Position numbers and translations under genes: made by a program. From assembly GCF_036388275.1 (NCBI RefSeq), contig NZ_DASVSF010000091.1, forward strand, positions 20,575 through 84,574: a stretch of DNA of 64,000 nucleotides, in the 5' to 3' direction. Numbering within the stretch: position 1 is the stretch's first letter; the number at the start of each line of letters is the position of its first letter. This stretch comes from Longimicrobium sp. (GTDB lineage Bacteria; Gemmatimonadota; Gemmatimonadetes; Longimicrobiales; Longimicrobiaceae). Below the pieces are notes generated by a model. That model had not been told where the DNA came from. It worked only from the letters and a program-made list of their open reading frames with translations, and did not search any database. Positions 34,702-43,705 of this stretch are shown one piece after another.

Positions 34702-35406
34702 TTATGCGTAGGCCGGCAAGCGCCCCATCGCGCGGAGGCAAATCTCCAACTCCGCCGCCAGTTCGAATCCCTGGACGGGCGACTCGATGATCACGGGCAC
34801 GTGGGGCGGGATGAGCGGTGCAACGCGCTCGAAGTCGTCGGCAGCCGCCTCGCTCAGGCGCACGTGCCGGCTTTGCTCGTTCAGCTCGCTCAGGTGAACC
34901 TGCGCAATGCGCTCGCCGAAGTCGTGCACCATTCGAACGGCCTCGCCCATGGACGGATCGCACTGTCGCGCGTGCGCCAGGTCCAGGCAGAACGACGCCG
35001 CGGGAAGCCGGTTGAACACGGCGCGCATCTCCGCCGCCGTCCGTCCGATGGGCTTCCGGCGGTCCATGTTCTCCACGCAAAGCGTACTTCCGAACTCCGC
35101 CCACACACCGGTGTCGTGCAGCGTGTCGGGGTGAACCACCACCTGCCATCCGCGCTCGGCGACGGGGCGAAGCGCCCGAGCCACGATGCGTTCCTGCGCA
35201 CGCGGGAACGCGCTGGGCGCATGAACGGAAATGTAGTGGTAGTCCCCGAGCGGCAGCGTGGAGAGGTCGGCGACCAGGGGACCGAGTTCATGGATGCGCA
35301 GCGCCGAGAGCTCGATGGCGTCCGTCTGATGACCGAACAGCAGGGCGAGCGCGGCACGGGCATCCGACCACGCGATGGATCCGGTAGAGAAGCCGATGCA
35401 CTCCAT
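34702..35406 (-). CDS. Xylose-isomerase-like TIM-barrel protein
   Basis: A 234-aa protein with the AP-endonuclease/xylose-isomerase type TIM-barrel pattern and probable metal ligands at strand ends: H62 (SVHAP), H92 (VVHPD), E112 (CVENMDRR), D142 and H145 (LDLAH), H171 (VHLSE), E208 (IIESP). Family members are sugar-phosphate epimerases/isomerases or nucleases; the substrate is unknown. The ATG shares a base with the stop of the upstream nucleotidyltransferase gene (TGATG), so the two are translated together. No signal peptide. Confidence 0.83.
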   Translation of the reverse strand: MECIGFSTGSIAWSDARAALALLFGHQTDAIELSALRIHELGPLVADLSTLPLGDYHYISVHAPSAFPRAQERIVARALRPVAERGWQVVVHPDTLHDTGVWAEFGSTLCVENMDRRKPIGRTAAEMRAVFNRLPAASFCLDLAHARQCDPSMGEAVRMVHDFGERIAQVHLSELNEQSRHVRLSEAAADDFERVAPLIPPHVPVIIESPVQGFELAAELEICLRAMGRLPAYA

Positions 35407-36482
35407 CAGAACACCCCGTAGCGAATGGTGAACTCCCGTAGCGGCCCCTCGAAGAAAAGCCGCGTCAGTGCATCATGGAACTGGGTTCCCAACTGGCGTG
35501 CCTCCTGGAACACCGCATTGGAATCTGCCTCTTCCGGGCGCAGCCGCTTCAACGTTTCACGCTTCGCGGCATCGTTCATCACACCCAGGAACTCGTCGTA
35601 CGTGTCGAAGATGGCTCGCGCTACAACCGAAGTTTCACCGAAGGAATCTAGCACGACGCGCGCCACGATGTCCAGCGGCGTTGTTCTCACGAGTTGCGCG
35701 AGAAACTGCGTTACCTGCCGCGCGTCGTGATACGGGTTGCTGCGGCGCGCGCCGCGGAACTGTTCGCCACACAGATAGCAGCTCAGCAGCCCCGCGCTGT
35801 ACAGCAGCTTTCGCGACAGGCGCAGCTTCGTGGTGCGGAGCGCCCACTTGTCGGCCTGGCGCACGCGGCGCTTGTGGGCGAAGTCTACGGCCATGGTCCG
35901 CCAGTACCGCGCAAAGTCGTTCAGAAGGAATCGCGGAACGCGGAACGGGGTGTCGTTGGGGCTCAGCAGGTCTTCTTCGATGTACCGCGTGAGGATGCTC
36001 TCCACCACGTGCTCGTACGCGCGGCCGGGCCCGATGCACGCCGACTCCAGCAGAAGGAGCAGGCGTTGCGTGGTGTTCTGGTTCGTGTCGTCGTCACCCC
36101 CGATCTTGTGGATCAGGTCGTGGCTGAAGGTGAGGCTTCCGAAAGCACCGCCGGCGGTCGGGGCATTGATGCCGAGGGAGCCGAGCTTTGCCCGGATTCG
36201 CTGCGTGGTGTCCCAGTGCTCCGGATTGGCGGCGCCGTCCACCAGGAGGGTCCAATCGACGTCGCTTCCGGCGGTGAACTCGTTGCGCGCTAGCGAGCCG
36301 AACACGACCAGCGTCGTATCCTGGGGGACGGCCGCGGTAAGGTGAACCCTCAACGCCTCGAGCTTGGCCGCCGAGCGCTCGCGTGAAGCCGTGATGTTCG
36401 GCCACTCGGCGCCGCACGCGTCCCGAAGCTGGAGAACGGGGGCGGGGAGATCGACGGCAAGGCTCAACGTGTTCAGTTTCAT
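35406..36482 (-). CDS. Nucleotidyltransferase-fold protein
   Basis: A 358-aa soluble protein with a minimal nucleotidyltransferase core: the helix-turn motif FGSLARNEFTAGSDVDW gives G62-S63 and the metal-binding pair D74/D76. The rest (about 150-358) is helical and basic (HKRRVRQADKWALRTTKLRLSR, in part), reminiscent of the helical C-terminal part of bacterial nucleotide-signalling or tRNA-modifying enzymes, but no family is certain. It forms a TGATG-coupled pair with the TIM-barrel gene. Such pairs suggest a modification-plus-removal or toxin/antitoxin logic; this is inference. Confidence 0.8.
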   Translation of the reverse strand: MKLNTLSLAVDLPAPVLQLRDACGAEWPNITASRERSAAKLEALRVHLTAAVPQDTTLVVFGSLARNEFTAGSDVDWTLLVDGAANPEHWDTTQRIRAKLGSLGINAPTAGGAFGSLTFSHDLIHKIGGDDDTNQNTTQRLLLLLESACIGPGRAYEHVVESILTRYIEEDLLSPNDTPFRVPRFLLNDFARYWRTMAVDFAHKRRVRQADKWALRTTKLRLSRKLLYSAGLLSCYLCGEQFRGARRSNPYHDARQVTQFLAQLVRTTPLDIVARVVLDSFGETSVVARAIFDTYDEFLGVMNDAAKRETLKRLRPEEADSNAVFQEARQLGTQFHDALTRLFFEGPLREFTIRYGVF

Positions 36483-36564
36483 CCGCCCAATGTAGCGACG
36501 GATGATCGAACGTGGACAGAGTGTCGGTCGCCCCTCGCGAGATCGGCGGTTCCGCTCGATACCC

Positions 36565-37098
36565 CTACTGCGACCAGGGCGGCACCACGCCGTTCATCCG
36601 CGCGTAGGCGATGGACTGGCCCAGGTGTTCGTTCATGTGCGCCAGCAACTGCAGGAGCACCGACCACTGGGGCACGTCGCGCCCGTACAGCTTCGTGGTC
36701 GCAGCCAGCTGCTCGTCGCTGATCCCGCGCACCACTTGCCGCACGTGCTCGTGCGAGCCGCGCAGCAGGTCCAGCACCTCGGCCTTGCGCGCGCGATTCT
36801 CCACGCTGTCCGCGTCCAGCCCGCGGGGCGCGGCCACGCCCATCGCCGACGAGGGATAGTAGTAGTTGTAGTGGCCCACGTGGGCGTACACGCGGGCCAC
36901 CGGCATCACCCCCTCCGCCGGGCTCCACGCGTAGCGGTCCTCCGGCATGGCCTCCGCAAGCTCGATGAACTTGATCATCGAGTTGTTGAACTGGCGAAGG
37001 AACTCGTCGCGAAAGTTCGGCGGCGCGGCCTGCGCGCGGGCCTCCGTCGCGGCGAGAACGAGCAGCAGGGGCAACAACAGCAGGCGGATCGGTCGCAT
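36565..37098 (-). CDS. Exported DinB-family protein
   Basis: A 177-aa protein with a signal peptide (MRPIRLLLLPLLLVLAATEARAQ) and a DinB four-helix bundle. The likely metal ligands are in the AHVGHYN segment (about residue 72-78) and in LAHMNEHLGQSIAYARMNG near the C terminus, the usual three-His arrangement. DinB proteins are metal-dependent thiol-transferase-like or of unknown function; an exported form is common in Gemmatimonadota. It is divergent from the cNMP-binding flavoprotein gene. Confidence 0.87.
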   Translation of the reverse strand: MRPIRLLLLPLLLVLAATEARAQAAPPNFRDEFLRQFNNSMIKFIELAEAMPEDRYAWSPAEGVMPVARVYAHVGHYNYYYPSSAMGVAAPRGLDADSVENRARKAEVLDLLRGSHEHVRQVVRGISDEQLAATTKLYGRDVPQWSVLLQLLAHMNEHLGQSIAYARMNGVVPPWSQ

Positions 37099-37214
37099 GG
37101 GCCGGCACGGGTGCGGGTGGACGTGGGCCTGGAGTTCCTGTCACTGACTCCGGTGCCGGCGGAAAGGTTGCGCTCTCGGAGCCCGCGGCGCCAGCCCCGT
37201 TGTACAGCGGCGCC

Positions 37215-38933
37215 ATGGCGATGTATTCTCAATCGGCGTCCATCCAATCGTCCCACGCTCCCGCCCGGCAGCGCACCTTGATCACCGATCACGACATCGC
37301 CTTCCCCACGCTCACCGCGGCGCAGATCGACGCGCTGCGCCCCCGCGGAACGCTGCGGCACGTCAGCGCGGGGGAAACGCTGTGGGAAGAGGGCGCGCGG
37401 GGGATGGCGTTCTTCGTGGTGCTGGAGGGCGAGATGGAGATCGTGGATCCCTCGGGCGACGAGGTGCGCCGGATCACCGTGCACCGCCCCGGCGAGTTCA
37501 GCGGCGACGTCGACATGCTTTCCGGCCGCAGCAGCCTGGTGCGCGCGCAGATGCTGGGGCCCGGCCAGGTGCTGGAGCTGGATTCCGACGGGTTGCGCCG
37601 GGTGATCCGCGAGATCCCGGAAATCAGCGAGATGCTGCTTCGCGCCTTTTTGATGCGCCGGCGGCTGCTGCTGAGCGACGGCTACCGGGGGATGCAGATC
37701 ATCGGCTCGCGCTTCTCCCCCCAGGCGCACGCCATCCGCGAGTTCTGCAGCCGCAACAACATCCCGTTCACCTGGGTGGACGTGGAGCAGGACCCGCTCG
37801 CCGAGGAGCTGCTCTGCCGCTTTCACGTGCTGCCCGAGCAGACGCCCATCGTGGTGGGGCGGGGGGGCGAGCTGCTCGCCAACCCCAGCATTCCCGAGCT
37901 GGCGCACTACATGGGGCTCGAGGCGCACGTGGCCGAGGGCGAGGTGTTCGACCTGGTCGTGGTCGGCGCCGGGCCCGCCGGGCTGGCCGCCGCCGTGTAC
38001 GCCGCCTCCGAGGGGCTGCGCGTGCTGACGGTGGAGGGCGAGGGGGTGGGTGGGCAGGCCGGAACCAGCTCGCGCATCGAGAACTACCTGGGCTTTCCCG
38101 CGGGCATCTCCGGCCCCGAGCTGGCGCGCAACGCGCTGCTGCAGGCGCAAAAGTTTGGCGCCCGCATCTCCGTTCCGCAAAAGGCCGTGCGGCTGGGCAC
38201 GCAGGGCGGCCTGCGCGTGGTCACCCTGGACGACGGCTCGCGGCTGATCACCCGCTGCGTGCTGGTGGCCAGCGGCGCCGAGTACCGCACGCTGGGAATC
38301 CCAAACCTGCGCCAGCTGGAGGGCGCGGGGGTGTACTACGCGGCCACGGAGATGGAGGCGCGGCTGTGCGGGGGCGAAGAGGTGGTCATCGTCGGCGGGG
38401 GCAACTCCGCGGGGCAGGCGGCCATGTACCTGTCGCGGCACGCCGCCCGGGTGAACGTGGTGATCCGGGGCGACGACCTGGGCAAAGGCATGTCGCGGTA
38501 CCTCGTGGACCGGGTGGAGCGCACGCCCAACATCACCGTTCACCAGGCCTGCGAGGTGTCCGCCGTGGATGGCGACGGCACCCTGCGAGAGGTTCGCCTG
38601 CGCTACGCCGGAGTGGACGAGGAGAAGGTGATCCCCACCCGGGCCCTGTTCCTCTTCATCGGCGCGCAGCCGCGGACGGCGTGGCTGAGCGGATGCGTGG
38701 AGCTGGACCGCACCGGCTTCGTGCTCACCGGCGAGGAGACCAGGCGCGACGGCCTGTCGGTGGATGCGTGGAAGGAGGCCGCACGCGCGCCGTACTTCCT
38801 GGAAACCAGCCTCCCCGGCGTCTTCGCCGCGGGCGACGTCCGCGCCGGGTCGGTCAAGCGCGTGGCGTCGGCCGTGGGCGAGGGCTCCATGGCCATCAGC
38901 TTCGTGCACGCCCACATCGGCGCGGCCGTGTAG
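37215..38933 (+). CDS. cNMP-binding, thioredoxin-reductase-like flavoprotein
   Basis: A 572-aa fusion. An N-terminal cyclic-nucleotide-binding barrel (about 35-150) precedes a glutaredoxin-like domain (about 158-235, with SRFSPQAHAI where a CxxC would be). A FAD/NAD(P) thioredoxin-reductase domain follows (VVVGAGPAGLAAAVYAASEG at about 246; EVVIVGGGNSAGQAA at about 390; FAAGDVRAGSVKRVASAVGEG at the end). The usual CxxC redox pair of thioredoxin reductase is replaced by YYAATEM. It cannot reduce thioredoxin in the normal way and may be a ligand-gated oxidoreductase. ATG 37215 or 37221 may be the start; the TTG at 37200 is less likely. Confidence 0.92.
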   Translation: MAMYSQSASIQSSHAPARQRTLITDHDIAFPTLTAAQIDALRPRGTLRHVSAGETLWEEGARGMAFFVVLEGEMEIVDPSGDEVRRITVHRPGEFSGDVDMLSGRSSLVRAQMLGPGQVLELDSDGLRRVIREIPEISEMLLRAFLMRRRLLLSDGYRGMQIIGSRFSPQAHAIREFCSRNNIPFTWVDVEQDPLAEELLCRFHVLPEQTPIVVGRGGELLANPSIPELAHYMGLEAHVAEGEVFDLVVVGAGPAGLAAAVYAASEGLRVLTVEGEGVGGQAGTSSRIENYLGFPAGISGPELARNALLQAQKFGARISVPQKAVRLGTQGGLRVVTLDDGSRLITRCVLVASGAEYRTLGIPNLRQLEGAGVYYAATEMEARLCGGEEVVIVGGGNSAGQAAMYLSRHAARVNVVIRGDDLGKGMSRYLVDRVERTPNITVHQACEVSAVDGDGTLREVRLRYAGVDEEKVIPTRALFLFIGAQPRTAWLSGCVELDRTGFVLTGEETRRDGLSVDAWKEAARAPYFLETSLPGVFAAGDVRAGSVKRVASAVGEGSMAISFVHAHIGAAV

Positions 38934-39029
38934 CTTCGCCGGCTGCGGCCTCGTCCGGAAACCGGCCGACGCGCGTTGTGCACGAGCGTCGACGCGGCTC
39001 ATCGCATCCCACGAATCCCACACACCGAC

Positions 39030-40175
39030 ATGACCGTACCCGGCAATCCATCCGCCTCCTTCCGATTCACCCTTTCCCGTGTGCTTCCGTGGCCGGTGCT
39101 CGCCGCGGTGGTGGCGTGCTCGGACGGAACCGGACCCGGCCCCGGCCCTGGCACGCCGCCGCGGGAAGACCCGCTGCTCCCGCCCGCATCACGCGTGGTT
39201 GCGCTGGCGGCGGCGTTCCAAACCACCTGCGCGCTGACGGCGGACGACCTGGTTCACTGCTGGGGAGAAAACCGCACCGGCGAGTTCGGCAACGGGACCA
39301 CCACCTCATCCGCGGCGGCCGTGCCCGGCGCTGGCGGAATGCGGTTCCGCTCGCTGCACGGGTCTGTCGGAACCTCGCAGATGTGCGGGATCACGCGGTC
39401 GGACGAGGCCTTCTGCTGGGGATACAACGCCAACGGCGAGTTGGGCGACGGGACCACGAGGGATCAGTACTCGCCGGTACCGGTGGCCGGGGGGCTGCGA
39501 TTCGGTGCGATCGCATCGTCGTACCACAGCTGCGGGCTCACGGTGCAGCAGAGGGCGTACTGCTGGGGCAGCGGGCTGGGGGGGCAGCTGGGGACAGGCG
39601 GCTCAGCGTCGCAGATCACCCCCGCACCGGTGGCCACCAGCCTTTCGTTTGCCCGCATCACGAACGGAATGCAGTTCTCCTGCGCGCTGGCCGTCGCCGG
39701 CGAGGCGCACTGCTGGGGGTCGAGCGTGGGGCTGGGGAACGGCGCCCTCACCGGCAGCAACGTGCCGGTCCCCGTGTCGGGAGGGCTGCGCTTCGACCGC
39801 ATCAGCGCCGCCGAAGAGCACGTCTGCGCCCTTGCCGCCGGCGGCGTCCCCTACTGCTGGGGCGCAGGTTATCAGCGCGTGCCTACCGCAATCGCGGGCG
39901 GCCGCCGCTTCGTGGAGGTCGCGGCCACCAGCCGCGTGATGGTGGGCGGCGCCGCGTGCGCCTTGACCGAAGACGGCGAGGCGTTCTGCTGGTACGGCCC
40001 GGTCGAACCCGTCCCGGTGCCGGGCAACTACCGCTTCGCGGGGCTCGTGGGCAGGCACGGGGCGTTCTGCGGCTACACCCCGGGCGGCGCCGCGGCCTGC
40101 TGGAAGTGGGAGCTCAATGGCGCCAGCGAAAAGGTGCTCGGCCTCCCCACGCCCATTCCGAATCTCCCCTCGTAG
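39030..40175 (+). CDS. RCC1-repeat lipoprotein
   Basis: A 381-aa surface protein with RCC1-type seven-bladed propeller repeats. The blade signature (C-A/G-L-T...CWG-N/S...GELGDGTT) occurs at least seven times from about residue 55 on. The hydrophobic start (LPWPVLAAVVAC) provides a lipobox. Proteins of this kind display a binding surface; no enzyme function is implied. ATG 39030 is chosen because the frame from 38976 lacks a signal sequence at its beginning. Confidence 0.88.
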   Translation: MTVPGNPSASFRFTLSRVLPWPVLAAVVACSDGTGPGPGPGTPPREDPLLPPASRVVALAAAFQTTCALTADDLVHCWGENRTGEFGNGTTTSSAAAVPGAGGMRFRSLHGSVGTSQMCGITRSDEAFCWGYNANGELGDGTTRDQYSPVPVAGGLRFGAIASSYHSCGLTVQQRAYCWGSGLGGQLGTGGSASQITPAPVATSLSFARITNGMQFSCALAVAGEAHCWGSSVGLGNGALTGSNVPVPVSGGLRFDRISAAEEHVCALAAGGVPYCWGAGYQRVPTAIAGGRRFVEVAATSRVMVGGAACALTEDGEAFCWYGPVEPVPVPGNYRFAGLVGRHGAFCGYTPGGAAACWKWELNGASEKVLGLPTPIPNLPS

Positions 40176-40263
40176 GCTGCCGCCGGGGGCTGTACATTCC
40201 CTTGGCCGCGGCGTCTTCCGCTTCGGCTCTGTCCAGCCACACCGCGCACCAAGGGAGAACCTG

Positions 40264-40527
40264 ATGGATACGTGCACGCACCTGAACGCCGTGCAGAACG
40301 TGGAGCCGCGGACGCCGGGCGGCTGCGAAGAGTGCCTGCAATCCGGCTCGGGATGGGTTCACCTGCGCCTGTGCCGCACCTGTGGCCACGTGGGCTGCTG
40401 CGACTCGTCGCCCAACCGGCACGCCACCAAGCACTTCCACGAGACGCAGCACCCCATCGTCACCTCCGCCGAGCCTGGCGAGGACTGGTCGTGGTGCTTC
40501 GTCGACCGCGTGCCGGTCGAGGTCTGA
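40264..40527 (+). CDS. UBP-type zinc-finger protein
   Basis: An 87-aa protein made entirely of a UBP-type zinc finger. The zinc ligands are visible: C4/H6, C21/C24, C37/C40, C45, H53, H57, H63. Bacterial stand-alone UBP domains are small metal-binding modules of unknown role. It overlaps no neighbour, but the SDR gene begins four bases after its stop, so they form a tight operon. Confidence 0.93.
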   Translation: MDTCTHLNAVQNVEPRTPGGCEECLQSGSGWVHLRLCRTCGHVGCCDSSPNRHATKHFHETQHPIVTSAEPGEDWSWCFVDRVPVEV

Positions 40528-40531
40528 CGCG

Positions 40532-41311
40532 ATGAAGATCCTGGTGACCGGCGGCACGGGCGGGCTGGGGCGCGAGCTCGTGCGCGCAGCGGAGGCGGCC
40601 GGGCACACGGTGCGCGTCGGCAGCCGCGGCGCGGCACCCGCGGACCTGCCCGCCGGGCGCGAGTGGGCGCGCATGGACATGGAGTCGGGCGAAGGCGTGC
40701 GCGAGGCGCTGGTCGCGGTGAACGCCGTGATCCACGCCGCGAGCGATCCCAAGCGCCACGTGGCGGTGGACGTGGAGGGCACCCGCCGGCTGATCGGTGC
40801 CGCGCGCGAGGCGGGGACCGGCCACTTCGTCTACGTGTCCATCGTGGGCATCGACCAGGTGCCATTCGCCTACTATCGCTCCAAGCTGCAGGCGGAGCGG
40901 ATCGTCGCGGAAGGCGGCGTGCCGTTCTCCATCCTTCGCGCCACGCAGTTCCACTCGCTGATCGACGGCATGCTCTCCGGCATGGCACGCGTACCGCTGG
41001 TGATGCCCGTGCCCACGAACTTTCGCGTGCAGAGCGTGGACACGGGCGAGACGGCGGACCGGCTCGTTCGCGCGGTGCGGGACGGGCCCGGTGGGCGGCT
41101 GCCGGACTTCGGCGGGCCGCGCGTGCAGACGTTCGGGGAGATGGCACCGCCGTGGAAGGCGGCGCGCGGGGTCAGGAAGCCGACCGTTCACCTGCCGCTG
41201 CCGGGCGCGCTGCCCGCGGCCCTCAGAGCGGGGAAGGGAACGCTGGTGGATGGCGAGCGGGGGACCGTGACGTGGGAAGAGTGGCTGCGCGGGCCGGGCA
41301 GCCGAGGCTGA
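40532..41311 (+). CDS. NAD(P)-binding SDR-like (NmrA-type) oxidoreductase
   Basis: A 259-aa protein with the Rossmann glycine motif TGGTGGLG at residues 6-13, a YVSIVGID strand with YYRSK (the Tyr-x-x-x-Lys catalytic pair), and a long C-terminal substrate region. It resembles NmrA/extended SDR sensors of redox state, including the DMESGEGVREAL segment after the first alpha/beta unit. The start ATG 40532 is four bases after the zinc-finger gene. Confidence 0.92.
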   Translation: MKILVTGGTGGLGRELVRAAEAAGHTVRVGSRGAAPADLPAGREWARMDMESGEGVREALVAVNAVIHAASDPKRHVAVDVEGTRRLIGAAREAGTGHFVYVSIVGIDQVPFAYYRSKLQAERIVAEGGVPFSILRATQFHSLIDGMLSGMARVPLVMPVPTNFRVQSVDTGETADRLVRAVRDGPGGRLPDFGGPRVQTFGEMAPPWKAARGVRKPTVHLPLPGALPAALRAGKGTLVDGERGTVTWEEWLRGPGSRG

Positions 41312-41330
41312 GTCAGCGGATGGAAGGATG

Positions 41331-41360
41331 AACGGCCCCGGCGCACGCGCCGGGGCCGTT
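41331..41360. terminator. Bidirectional terminator
   Basis: AACGGCCCCGGCGC and its complement flank a short AC-type loop. It lies between the convergent SDR and PPC-lipoprotein genes. Confidence 0.88.
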
Positions 41361-41378
41361 GTCGTACGCACGGATCGC

Positions 41379-43565
41379 CTATGGGACGAACGCGAAGCGG
41401 TAGCTGCGGGTGAAGTTCGATGTGACCCTGGCGGTCTCTCCAAGGTTGGGGTCCGACACGCGCAGGCGGTAGCGTCCGGCGGCCAGCCTGATCTCCCTGA
41501 CCAGCACGTCATTGAACGTTTCCCGGCTGTTCCACACGTGGTGCTCGGACCCGTCGGTGACCAGCAGGGCAGAAACGTGGTCCTCCGGGGTCGTGCTCTG
41601 GGCTGACCAGAAGATGCGCACCGTGGTGGGGGTGGCCACGCTGAACGTGTACTCGTCGATGTCCACCGCGGGGTAGATCGGCTCGCCCGACACCGTGTCT
41701 CCCAGGGTGTAGGCGGCGGGCCGTCCTTCGGGCGCGCGGTTGATGGGAAGCACGCGCACCCCGTAGCCCCCGGTCGTGGAAACCGCGCCGGAGCCGAACA
41801 TCTGAGGGTCCACCACCACCGTATAGGGACGATCCCCCAGGACGATGCGCCCGGTGGACGCGCCATCCAGCGACGGGCCGGCGGCATGGATCGAGGGTAG
41901 AAAGCCGGCTGCGCCCGTGGTCTCGATGCGAGCGATCATGCCGCCGCTGGTCAGGTCGGCGCCCAGGAACAGCGCCACCTCGCGCCCAGCCTGCCCCGCC
42001 AGGGAGAACTCGTCGAGGTCGCCGGGGTGGTCGATGCGCTCGCCGGTGACGCTTTGGCCGATCTGCATGGTCGCGGACACGTGCTCCGGCGCGGCCGACA
42101 CGGTGTAGACGCCCACCGTGTACGGCCCGGTGCCCATGGAGCTGGTGAACTCGCCGCCGACGCGCACGCGGTGGGGCCCCGTCTCGTTCAGCGTCATCCG
42201 CCGCGCGTAGGCGGGCGTGGCGGTAGAGCCCACGGCCACGCTGACGGGGTGCAGCGGGGATTCGGGCAGAAGCTGGGTATTCGGCCCCACCAGCTGCGCG
42301 GTGATGGGCCCGCGTACCGGCGGCGGGCCGGAGATATGGATCACCACCCGCTGCCCGGCCGTGCCCTGAAAGACGAACTCGTCGATGTCTCCGGGGCGCT
42401 CGATGGCGTCCGACGCGGTGGCGCCGTTCAGCACCAGCGGGCCTCCCGCCTCGGGGCGGCGGTCTATGGCGTACAGCTCCAGGCGATAGCCCGCCGTCGT
42501 GCGCTCCGGAAGGCCGCGAACGGGTCCCTGGATGCGGACGGTGTAGATGCCGCCCGCCAGCGTCAGGCGTCCCGTGGCGAACTCGTCCTGCGCGGCGGCG
42601 GAGGGGGCCGTTTCCAGCCGCGCCACTTCCTCGCCGTTCCGCAGCAGCTGCAGCGTCAGCCTTTCGGCCAGCGCGGAGCGCAACTGAAGGAACAGGTTCA
42701 TCTCCTGTCCCGCGGGGGCGGAAAAGGTGAACTCGTCCACGTCGCCCACCGAGCCGATGGCCTCCTCGGCGATGGCGCCCGGCGCCAGGGCCGCGCTTCC
42801 GCTCTCGGGGGCGCGGTTCACCGCGTCCACCCGCAGGCGGTACGGGGTGAGCCCGGGCTGCTCGAACCGCGCCGCCACCCGCACGCGGTACGTCCCGGTG
42901 GCGGGAAGGACGACGCGGCCCGACGAGTTCTCTTCGACCACCGCCGACCGGGTGGCGGTGCTGGTGGTGGTGACCACCGCGTCGGTCACCGGCGCCACCA
43001 GCTGCACGTCGAGATAGGCCGGCGACGCGGCAAAGACGATCCACTCCTGCCCGGCGGTGCCCTGGACGGTGAACTCGTCCACGTCGCCTTCCACGTCGAG
43101 TGCTTCTCCGTCCACCACCTGGCCCAGCGTGATCGCCTGGGGAATGGCTTCGGGCGCCGGATCGCGCGCAAACACCAGCAGCGAGTACGCCCCGCCATCG
43201 TCCGCGCCGTGGCCGCGCACGCGGATGATCCTGCGCTTTTCGTCCGTCGGTGCCATCCAGACGCTGGCCTGCCCGTTGGCGGAGGTGTCGGACCCCACGC
43301 TGCGCACCGCGGTGATGACGGTGCCGCTCCGGTCCAGCAGCTCGGCCACCAGCGTGTCGGCGGCCCTGCCGCTCCGCGCCCGCAGCAGGATGCGGAACTC
43401 GGCATCGGGCGCCACCACCTCGTACGCGGCGCTCGCGCCGGGAGCCACCACGCCCTCCACCGTGGCTCCGGCGGCAAGCTCGGGAATGTCGGGCTTTCCG
43501 CTTCCCGTCGGCGGTTCGCATGCGGCCAGCGCCAGTGCTGCCAAGACGATCAGCGGGAGCTTCAT
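41379..43565 (-). CDS. Multi-domain PPC-repeat lipoprotein
   Basis: A 728-aa surface lipoprotein (LALAAC, lipobox near residue 16) built from about six consecutive PPC-like (bacterial pre-peptidase C-terminal) beta-sandwich repeats of about 115 residues. Each repeat begins with a hydrophobic strand and contains a G/D-D-x-D-E-F/Y-T-F/V segment (VDEFTVQGTAGQEW, VDEFTFSAPAGQEM, IDEFVFQGTAGQRV, LDEFSLAGQAGREV, IDEYTFSVATPTTV). Repeat count was made by eye. The protein is probably a surface binding or spacer protein; no enzyme domain is attached. Confidence 0.87.
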   Translation of the reverse strand: MKLPLIVLAALALAACEPPTGSGKPDIPELAAGATVEGVVAPGASAAYEVVAPDAEFRILLRARSGRAADTLVAELLDRSGTVITAVRSVGSDTSANGQASVWMAPTDEKRRIIRVRGHGADDGGAYSLLVFARDPAPEAIPQAITLGQVVDGEALDVEGDVDEFTVQGTAGQEWIVFAASPAYLDVQLVAPVTDAVVTTTSTATRSAVVEENSSGRVVLPATGTYRVRVAARFEQPGLTPYRLRVDAVNRAPESGSAALAPGAIAEEAIGSVGDVDEFTFSAPAGQEMNLFLQLRSALAERLTLQLLRNGEEVARLETAPSAAAQDEFATGRLTLAGGIYTVRIQGPVRGLPERTTAGYRLELYAIDRRPEAGGPLVLNGATASDAIERPGDIDEFVFQGTAGQRVVIHISGPPPVRGPITAQLVGPNTQLLPESPLHPVSVAVGSTATPAYARRMTLNETGPHRVRVGGEFTSSMGTGPYTVGVYTVSAAPEHVSATMQIGQSVTGERIDHPGDLDEFSLAGQAGREVALFLGADLTSGGMIARIETTGAAGFLPSIHAAGPSLDGASTGRIVLGDRPYTVVVDPQMFGSGAVSTTGGYGVRVLPINRAPEGRPAAYTLGDTVSGEPIYPAVDIDEYTFSVATPTTVRIFWSAQSTTPEDHVSALLVTDGSEHHVWNSRETFNDVLVREIRLAAGRYRLRVSDPNLGETARVTSNFTRSYRFAFVP

Positions 43566-43705
43566 GGACGGGCGGGGCGGGGAGAAACAACTGAGGGGGT
43601 GAGGCTGAAAAGTAGACGCTCCTTCAACCTCGCGCAATCCGGGCGATGAACAGCCGGGGAAACGCGCGCGCGTCTCCTCGGCTCTGTCGTCCGACCGACC
43701 GCCCG

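Noticed and set aside
34755..34775. GTTCGAATCC-like T-loop sequence suggesting a tRNA
   Set aside because: It lies inside the TIM-barrel gene and no acceptor or anticodon stem can be built around it.
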